This document shows positions 59,047 through 64,000 of a stretch of DNA of 64,000 nt, piece by piece. How positions within the stretch are numbered: the first letter of the stretch is position 1; every line of letters begins with the position of its first letter. The notes under the pieces were generated by a model that was given only the letters and a program-made list of their open reading frames with translations, was not told the origin of the DNA and made no database searches. This stretch comes from Phycisphaerales bacterium (GTDB taxonomy: Bacteria; Planctomycetota; Phycisphaerae; Phycisphaerales; UBA1924): positions 62,001 to 126,000 of the forward strand of contig JAJVHS010000045.1 of NCBI GenBank assembly GCA_022072615.1, in the 5' to 3' direction. The translations under genes and the position numbers were made by a program.

Positions 59047-60111
59047 TCACGGCCCGGTCGACTTGACCTGGCGGCCCTCGACGGTCACGGGCATGGGCGA
59101 GGCGCCGTACTGGTCGATCGTGACGACGGGCATCGTGATCCTCGCGGGCGCGGGGGTCATGCCGCGCTCGACCATCACCTTGCGCAGCGCGCCCGGCAGA
59201 TGGAACTCGACGTCCTCCTCCACCAGTTCCCGCTGCTCGATGGTCGCGCCGTAGCGCTGCACCAGCGCCCGGCAGATCTCGGCGACCAGGTCCTCCGGGG
59301 CGCTGGCGCCCGCGGTGATCATCACCGTTTCGCGGCCGGTCGGGAACCACGCGGGGTCGAGCTCCGAAACGTCGTCGAGCAGGTACGCCGGCGTCCCCGC
59401 GGTCTGGGAGATCTCGGTGAGCCGGACGGAATTGCTCGAGTTCTTGGAGCCCACGACGAGCACGGCGTCACAGTCGGGCGCCACCTTGCGGACCGCGTGC
59501 TGGCGGTTGGTGGTCGCGTAGCAGATGTCCGACGAGGGCGGTTCCTTGATGTGCGGGAAGGCGAGCTTGAGCGCGTCGATGATCACGCCGGCGTCGTCGG
59601 TCGAAAGGGTTGTCTGGGTGAGGTACACCAGCCGGTGCGGATCGACGATCGCCAGGCGCGGGATGTCTTCGGGGCTCTCGACGACCTGGATCGCCGCCGG
59701 CGCCTCGCCGGTCGTCCCGATCACCTCCTGGTGATTGCGGTGCCCCACCAGCAGGATCTGGTACCCCTGCCGGGCGTACCGCACGGCCTCGGAGTGAACC
59801 TTGGTCACCAGCGGACACGTCGCGTCGATCGCGAACAGGTCGAGCTGCGCCGCCCGCTGGCGGATCGCGGGGCTGATGCCGTGCGCGGAGAAGACGACGA
59901 TCTTGCCGCGCGGGTCGGGGATGTCCTCGAGCCGCTCGACGAACACCACTCCCCGCCGCGTGAACCGGCCGACGACGTGCTTGTTGTGGACGATCTCGTG
60001 GAAGACGTAGATCGTCTCGCCGGGAAACAGGCCCAGGACCTGGTCCACGACGTCGATCGCCATGCGCACACCGGCGCAGAACCCGCGGGGATGGACCAGG
60101 ATGATCTTCAA
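59047..60111 (-). CDS. ispH: 4-hydroxy-3-methylbut-2-enyl diphosphate reductase
   Basis: 354 aa from TTG 60111, giving 'KIILVHPRGFCAGVRMAID'. The three [4Fe-4S] cysteines are Cys12, the one in 'IDATCPLVTKVH' (~97) and the one in 'SSDICYATTNRQ' (~199). The substrate histidines/Glu are in 'EIVHNKHVV' and 'GHRNHQEVIGTTGEA'. It is the last MEP-pathway enzyme, making IPP and DMAPP. The ~45-residue C-terminal extension ('EEDVEFHLPGALRKVMVERG') is longer than in E. coli. A TACGAT -10 ends 8 nt before the TTG, and no ATG fits this end. Confidence 0.94.
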   Translation of the reverse strand: MKIILVHPRGFCAGVRMAIDVVDQVLGLFPGETIYVFHEIVHNKHVVGRFTRRGVVFVERLEDIPDPRGKIVVFSAHGISPAIRQRAAQLDLFAIDATCPLVTKVHSEAVRYARQGYQILLVGHRNHQEVIGTTGEAPAAIQVVESPEDIPRLAIVDPHRLVYLTQTTLSTDDAGVIIDALKLAFPHIKEPPSSDICYATTNRQHAVRKVAPDCDAVLVVGSKNSSNSVRLTEISQTAGTPAYLLDDVSELDPAWFPTGRETVMITAGASAPEDLVAEICRALVQRYGATIEQRELVEEDVEFHLPGALRKVMVERGMTPAPARITMPVVTIDQYGASPMPVTVEGRQVKSTGP

Positions 60112-60119
60112 CTGGCCGG

Positions 60120-60125
60120 ATCGTA
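60120..60125 (-). promoter_or_regulatory. -10 hexamer TACGAT of ispH, leaderless spacing
   Basis: Minus-strand TACGAT, 8 nt, TTG 60111. The same hexamer serves mqnE and the gene at 37981. Confidence 0.5.
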
Positions 60126-60178
60126 GTGGCCGCCGTCGCCACCAAGTCGCCTGGCGCAGCGCTGCCCACCGTAAGTAC

Positions 60179-60190
60179 TGTCAATTGACA
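60179..60190. promoter_or_regulatory. 12-bp palindrome TGTCAATTGACA
   Basis: Perfect palindrome between ispH and the EEP-family gene. It carries a TTGACA on each strand, but no -10 lies 17 bp on in either direction, so it is more likely a protein-binding site than a pair of -35 boxes. Confidence 0.4.
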
Positions 60191-60217
60191 AGTTCCGGCT
60201 GGGGCGGGCACGCGGAT

Positions 60218-60246
60218 TTGCGTTCCGGTCGCCGTCGGAATACGCT
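60218..60246 (+). promoter_or_regulatory. Promoter TTGCGT-17-TACGCT
   Basis: -35 TTGCGT (60218-60223), 17-bp spacer, -10 TACGCT (60241-60246). The start would be near 60253, giving a ~62-nt leader to ATG 60315. Confidence 0.55.
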
Positions 60247-60314
60247 TTCTTGAACTTTTTTGGCGGGATCCTGAAAAAGACCACGGTGGCGGGAAGCGAA
60301 AGGGCGGGACCTCC

Positions 60315-61511
60315 ATGGGTCGTATGCCTCCAGGGCATGTAGCACTACCAGTTGCGGCGGTATTGGTGCTCGCGGGCGCTTCTGCCGGTTTCTGGCTCCC
60401 CTTGCTCCACGCCGAGCCGGTCGCTCAGCCGGCCAAGAGCCCGTCGGCGACCACCGTTCAGCCCCAGATCGAACCCGAGGATCTCGTCCGATTCGGCTCC
60501 AAGCAGGCCAAGGCCCGTCCCGTCGGCGCGGTGCGTATCGCCTCGTACAACGTCGAGAATCTGTTCGACGACAAGGACGACCCGGCGCTCAGTGGCCAGT
60601 ACGAGGACAACGGCCAGACCAAGGCCGACAACGAATTGCGCGGCGCCGCGGCGGCCATCCGCCAGATCGACGCCGACGTGCTCGCGCTCCAGGAAGTCGA
60701 ATCGCTGGACGCCGTGAAGTGGTTCCGGGATGGCTGGCTCAAGGACCTGGGCTACCAGTACGTCGCCTCGATCGACGCGGGCGACGAACGCGGGATCGAG
60801 CAGGCGGTTCTCAGCCGCTTCCCGATCTCGGGCACCAGGAACTGGCTCAAGGCCCCGCTCGAAGGCACGCATCCGGACAAGGCGCCCGACGCCGAGCCGG
60901 GAACGCCGATGACGCTGCACCGCTCGCCGGTGCGGGTCGAGATCGCCCTCCCGGTCGAAGGCGGCGGTTCGCAGCCGCTGACGCTGTACGTCGTGCACCA
61001 CAAGTCCGGCGCCAAGAGCGCCTACTGGCGCGAGGCCGAGGCGAAGAAGGTCGTCGAGCTGCTCAAGCAGGACCAGGCCGAGAACCCGGGTGTACCGGTG
61101 GCCATCCTGGGTGATTTCAATGCAACGCCCGACCAGCCGACGTTCCAGACGTATCTCACCGGCGGGCTCATCGACGTGTTCGCCGACCGCGTCGAGGGCG
61201 ATCCGGCCTGGGTCACGCACGAGTCGGGGCGGGCCATCGATCACATCCTGGCCAACGAGGCATTTGTCAAGCACATCGCCGCCGGGTCGCACTTCGTGAT
61301 GGGCGTGCCCGCTCGTCCGGCCGGGGCGGACTGGCGTACGACGCCGCCGCCCGAAGGCTACGGCAGCGATCACTACCCGGTCGTGGTGGATCTCTCGTTC
61401 CCCGGCGTCAAGGGCTCCCCCAGCATTCTCGGGGACGGCCCGGCGCGGGCGACGAGCAAGTCTGAACGAAGCCTTGACAATCGCGGGGTGTCGGAAGGTG
61501 GTGGCGGCTGA
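60315..61511 (+). CDS. Endonuclease/exonuclease/phosphatase (EEP) family protein, probably exported
   Basis: 398 aa. An N-terminal hydrophobic segment ('VALPVAAVLVLAGASAGFWL') is a signal or anchor. The EEP fold follows: 'IASYNVENLF' (metal Asn), 'ADVLALQEVESLDA' (metal Glu), 'DERGIEQAVLSRFPI', 'VVHHKSGAKS', 'VAILGDFNATPDQPT' (DxN) and 'YGSDHYPVVVDL' (catalytic Asp-His). All catalytic residues are present. Extracellular relatives act on nucleic acids, phospholipids or sugars phosphates; the substrate is not clear. A Ser/Arg-rich tail of ~35 residues closes the protein. Confidence 0.88.
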   Translation: MGRMPPGHVALPVAAVLVLAGASAGFWLPLLHAEPVAQPAKSPSATTVQPQIEPEDLVRFGSKQAKARPVGAVRIASYNVENLFDDKDDPALSGQYEDNGQTKADNELRGAAAAIRQIDADVLALQEVESLDAVKWFRDGWLKDLGYQYVASIDAGDERGIEQAVLSRFPISGTRNWLKAPLEGTHPDKAPDAEPGTPMTLHRSPVRVEIALPVEGGGSQPLTLYVVHHKSGAKSAYWREAEAKKVVELLKQDQAENPGVPVAILGDFNATPDQPTFQTYLTGGLIDVFADRVEGDPAWVTHESGRAIDHILANEAFVKHIAAGSHFVMGVPARPAGADWRTTPPPEGYGSDHYPVVVDLSFPGVKGSPSILGDGPARATSKSERSLDNRGVSEGGGG

Positions 61512-61676
61512 CCGCCGCGGGTACGCTGTGCACTCTTCTTGGGTCGGCTCGGACCGGTTCCGGCCGTCTGGCATGTGAACGACACGCCTCGGGATCTTCC
61601 GGGGCCTCAAGCTTGAGCAGGAAGTTCGCGGTGATCGCCTGCGGGGTGGCGAGGGTCGCGAGCGGAGGACCTGAAG

Positions 61677-62777
61677 ATGGCATCGAGATCATCCTGTCGC
61701 CGTTTGCTTGCCCGTCGCCGACAGGGGTTCACGCTCATCGAGCTGCTGGTGGTGATCGCGATCATCGCGCTGCTCATCAGCATCCTGCTGCCGTCGCTGG
61801 GTGAGGCCCGTCGCCTGGCCAAGATCATGGTGTGCCGGAGCAACATGCGGCAGATCGCGACGGCGTTCGTGACCTACGCCAACGAGAACAAGGAGGCGAT
61901 GGCGGGGTCGCCGTCGACCAGCGGCAAGGAGGCCGTGTCCAACCAGATCTACAACGGCAGCGCGATGCAGTCGTGGGATTATCTCGGGCCGCTGCTGCCG
62001 AACCTCGGACAGGATGCGCAGGTCGAGCCGCGGGGCACGTACCTCGACAAGGCCGACGATGCTCGGTCCAACCGGCTGGAGTTCTACCGCGAATCGCTCA
62101 AGACGGCGATCTGCACGGAGAACAACATTCTTTCCAAGCCCTACCAGGCATCGGCGCCGTGGAAGAACGGCCGGATGATGTCGTACCTGACGAGCACGCA
62201 GTTCTCGTCCATCGAAGCCAGCGCTCCGGAAGGGACCGGCACCCGGGAGTATCGCCGCAACACCGACGGGATCGATCGCAAGGACTACCGGCCGTTCCTG
62301 CACCGCGTCGGGACGCTCCACATGAAGGCCGTGATCTTCGAAGGCGGCCGCTACTCGGAACTGAAGAACGAGCCGCCGGACTTCGACCCGAAGATCAACG
62401 CGCAGTACGGCGGTATTTTCTCCGACGTCGGCCCGTGGTACAACGAGAGCGCCGCCCTGCTGCGGATGATGGCGCCCGGCGAGGACGCCGGGTCGTACAA
62501 CCTGGGGATCTTCGACCCGCGGCGATACGCGTTCCGCCACGGCGCCAAGACCCCGTCCGCGAACGCCGGCACCAGCGGCCTGCTCTGCCAGGGCCACGTG
62601 GCGTTCTTCGACACGCACGTTTCCCTGCTGAACGACTCGCAGGCGACCAATCCCGACTTCTGGTTCCCGACCGGCACGACGCTTAACCTCAACAACCGCA
62701 AGCTCAAGACCTGGCAGTCGACCAAGAAGGACTTCCCGAAGCAGACCGGCATTGATGGGGAATACGTCGTTCCATGA
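61677..62777 (+). CDS. Prepilin-type N-methylation domain protein (pseudopilin-like)
   Basis: 366 aa with GGAGGA 7 nt upstream. '[21 protein letters not shown]' is the class III cleavage site and helix, after a 15-residue basic leader. The C-terminal half carries 'GLLCQGHVAFFDTHVSLLND', the histidine-containing display motif of planctomycete pseudopilin families. Overall the same class as the gene at 38360. The next gene starts 24 bp later and encodes a small membrane protein that is likely to act with it. Confidence 0.85.
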   Translation: MASRSSCRRLLARRRQGFTLIELLVVIAIIALLISILLPSLGEARRLAKIMVCRSNMRQIATAFVTYANENKEAMAGSPSTSGKEAVSNQIYNGSAMQSWDYLGPLLPNLGQDAQVEPRGTYLDKADDARSNRLEFYRESLKTAICTENNILSKPYQASAPWKNGRMMSYLTSTQFSSIEASAPEGTGTREYRRNTDGIDRKDYRPFLHRVGTLHMKAVIFEGGRYSELKNEPPDFDPKINAQYGGIFSDVGPWYNESAALLRMMAPGEDAGSYNLGIFDPRRYAFRHGAKTPSANAGTSGLLCQGHVAFFDTHVSLLNDSQATNPDFWFPTGTTLNLNNRKLKTWQSTKKDFPKQTGIDGEYVVP

Positions 62778-62801
62778 TCCCGGCGTGGCAAGGAGTTCAA
62801 C

Positions 62802-63269
62802 GTGACAGTCATGCAAGGGAACCTCTCAGCAAGCCAGGCCGGCGCCGCTCCTGACAAGAAGAAGCTTGTCCTCTCGATCGCGGCGGTGGTTGTCTCGATC
62901 GGCCTGCTCGGCTTCGTCGTGCTGCGGTACACGCTGCTCGCGCCGCTCACGACCGAGGAGGCGTCCCGGCGTGCGTCCGTCGTCGATGCCAAGACGGGCA
63001 AGGTGTACGAACGCTACCGGATGGAAGAGGGCGAGGCGTACCCGTGGGAAAACCCCGATACGGGCGAGCGTACCCTGTACCCGGCGGAGCTCTGCTACTG
63101 GACGAAGGACGGCAAGGCCAAGGCCGAGCCGACGTACGTTCTTCTCAATGAACTGGTCGGCAAGCCGGGCAAGACCATCTGTCCTGACTGTGGCCGGGTG
63201 GTCGTCGGTCACAACCCGCTCCCGCCGCTCAAGCTCATGCACGAGGCCTTCCAGGCCGCGAAGCAGTAA
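62802..63269 (+). CDS. Small membrane protein, possible partner of the pseudopilin
   Basis: 155 aa from GTG 62802, AAGGAG 6 nt upstream. One membrane helix (~22-45, 'LVLSIAAVVVSIGLLGFVVL'), then an exposed part with 'CYWTKDGKAK' and 'KTICPDCGRVVVGHNP', which could bind a metal with two to three cysteines. Short gap to the pseudopilin gene (24 bp) without promoter suggests one operon. I recognise no family. Confidence 0.65.
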   Translation: MTVMQGNLSASQAGAAPDKKKLVLSIAAVVVSIGLLGFVVLRYTLLAPLTTEEASRRASVVDAKTGKVYERYRMEEGEAYPWENPDTGERTLYPAELCYWTKDGKAKAEPTYVLLNELVGKPGKTICPDCGRVVVGHNPLPPLKLMHEAFQAAKQ

Positions 63270-63317
63270 CCAGCCGACGGGCCGACGTTGCCGGCGTCGA
63301 GCGCCGGGTTACTCTGT

Positions 63318-64000
63318 TTACGCCGTTCGCTTCGCCACCACGTGAAACACGTGCCAGTGCTTGGCGTTGCCCTCGGCGTCGTGACCGTCCTTCTCATCTT
63401 CCTGGAAATGCTCGAGCGTCAGGCCGTCGAGCATGCCGAGCACCTCTTCGCGCGCGTGATGCGACCGGCCCGGCAGCCCCGCCCATGAATCACGCGGGCC
63501 GAAGAACTGTCCGGTGAAACGCCCGCCCGGCGCCATGATGGACCGGATCCATGTCCAGACCCGGGCAAAGTGCTCGGGCGGGACAAAGGGCAGCACGAAA
63601 CTTGCATTGACCAGGTGGGCATTGACCAGGCTGGCATTGACCCGGTGGGCGTCGACTCGATCCGCTGACGGGCCAATGCCCGCGTCGCCGCGGACGGCGG
63701 GCTCGCGACGGGCGTTGCTCCTGAACCACGCCGGGTCGTCGGCCGCGAGCTGCGCAACCTCGCCGGGCAGCTCCTGGAGCGAAGCAACGACCGTGCGGAC
63801 GCGGGATCGATCCGCGTCGGCGATCGAGGAGAGCGTGCGGCGGATGCCCTCGGGTGTGGGGTCCGCGGCGAGCACCCGCCAGCGGGTCGCGGCGTCGCGG
63901 CGGATCAGCTCGCGCGTGTCGCGCCCTTCGCCGCAGCCAAGGTCGAAGGCAATCCGCACGACAGGGCGAGCGGCGGAACCGGCATCTTCCGCTTCGAATC
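63318..64000 (-). CDS. Class I SAM-dependent methyltransferase with in-motif tandem repeat (5' end outside window)
   Basis: The frame stays open to the window edge ('FEAEDAGSAARPVVRIAFDLG'), so the GTG at 63959 in the ORF track is probably not the start. Motif I is 'FDLGCGEGRDTRELIRRDA', followed by the acidic 'VLAADPTPEGIRRTL'. The motif IV region normally reads like DLVNASFALPF; here four 15-bp units give RVDAH-RVNAS-LVNAH-LVNAS before 'FVLPFVPPEHFARVW'. The rest is 'IRSIMAPGGRFTGQFFGPRD' and a C-terminal 'HWHVFHVVAKR' strand. The family is close to the tellurite-resistance/TehB-like and bicyclic methyltransferases; the substrate is unknown. Confidence 0.75.
   Translation of the reverse strand, partial: FEAEDAGSAARPVVRIAFDLGCGEGRDTRELIRRDAATRWRVLAADPTPEGIRRTLSSIADADRSRVRTVVASLQELPGEVAQLAADDPAWFRSNARREPAVRGDAGIGPSADRVDAHRVNASLVNAHLVNASFVLPFVPPEHFARVWTWIRSIMAPGGRFTGQFFGPRDSWAGLPGRSHHAREEVLGMLDGLTLEHFQEDEKDGHDAEGNAKHWHVFHVVAKRTA
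63600..63659. repeat. 15-bp in-frame tandem repeat, four units
   Basis: Plus-strand units ACTTGCATTGACCAG, GTGGGCATTGACCAG, GCTGGCATTGACCCG and GTGGGCGTCGACTCG are adjacent and exactly 15 bp each. They lie inside the methyltransferase gene and keep its frame. Confidence 0.8.

Noticed and set aside
60179-60190. TTGACA on both strands as divergent -35 boxes
   Set aside because: No TANNNT lies 16-18 bp downstream on either strand; both neighbouring genes have better -10 elements elsewhere.
61613-61804. 63-aa plus-strand ORF before the pseudopilin
   Set aside because: TTG start, no ribosome site, and it overlaps the pseudopilin N-terminus in another frame.
1-64000. CRISPR arrays, prophage, insertion sequences
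   Set aside because: No regularly spaced repeats, transposase, integrase or terminal inverted repeats were seen; the only repeats are short tandem ones inside genes or in gaps.

Overview
The window is GC-rich, densely coding chromosomal DNA. Gene content points to a planctomycete, most likely of the Phycisphaerae/Phycisphaerales type: a membrane-anchored Ser/Thr kinase with kinesin-light-chain-like TPRs, prepilin-type proteins with an '[12 protein letters not shown]' start, GH172/DUF2961, a futalosine-route menaquinone enzyme, secreted proteins ending in DFDGSGFVD calcium-loop modules, and CPxCGYDLTG zinc-ribbon tails. Genes for lipid A-type acylation (LpxL-like), ADP-heptose synthesis (hldE) and peptidoglycan (SEDS protein, PBP4-type DacB, L,D-transpeptidase) imply an outer membrane and a wall. 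No rRNA, tRNA, CRISPR, prophage or insertion sequence was recognised.

Layout. 1-10.1 kb: end of prkA, a secreted GH172 protein, a kinase-TPR protein, mqnE, a membrane protein whose zinc ribbon is cut off by an in-frame TGA, and an MFS permease with a C-terminal zinc ribbon. 10.1-20.7 kb: an unknown lower-GC membrane gene coupled to a short uvrC, a secreted protein coupled to a VOC protein, yceI with an apparent repressor operator, a SEDS gene, aroC and truD. 20.8-26.3 kb: two secreted proteases with the same C-terminal module. 26.4-34.4 kb: FHA-GAF-PP2C phosphatase, DacB, TatD and a transglutaminase-like protein. 34.4-41.9 kb: a membrane coiled-coil protein with a BRCT-like C-terminus, an acyltransferase, a receiver-only regulator, a prepilin-type protein, a trypsin-like protease with the same module, and rpsP with a clear terminator. 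42-51.4 kb: hldE, an MDR dehydrogenase, a TolC-like lipoprotein, GT2, an EF-G-like GTPase and a methyltransferase. 51.5-57.8 kb: a DUF892-RGG fusion, an ankyrin protein, 5-FTHF cyclo-ligase, L,D-transpeptidase, and a small secreted protein behind the strongest promoter seen. 57.8-64 kb: M50 protease, ispH, an EEP-family phosphodiesterase, a prepilin-type protein with a partner, and a methyltransferase running off the edge.

Across the window many genes have a TANNNT -10 hexamer 5-9 nt before the start codon and no Shine-Dalgarno, so they look leaderless. The secreted-protein genes instead usually have AAGGAG-type sites. Most genes look monocistronic; the coupled pairs are uvrC/downstream gene, 12876/14096 and 53565/54488. 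The observations most worth following are the leaderless architecture, the Cys-bounded calcium-loop module ending in Gly-Cys, the DUF892-RGG fusion with an internal start, the extracytoplasmic BRCT-like domain, and a 15-bp tandem expansion inside a methyltransferase motif.
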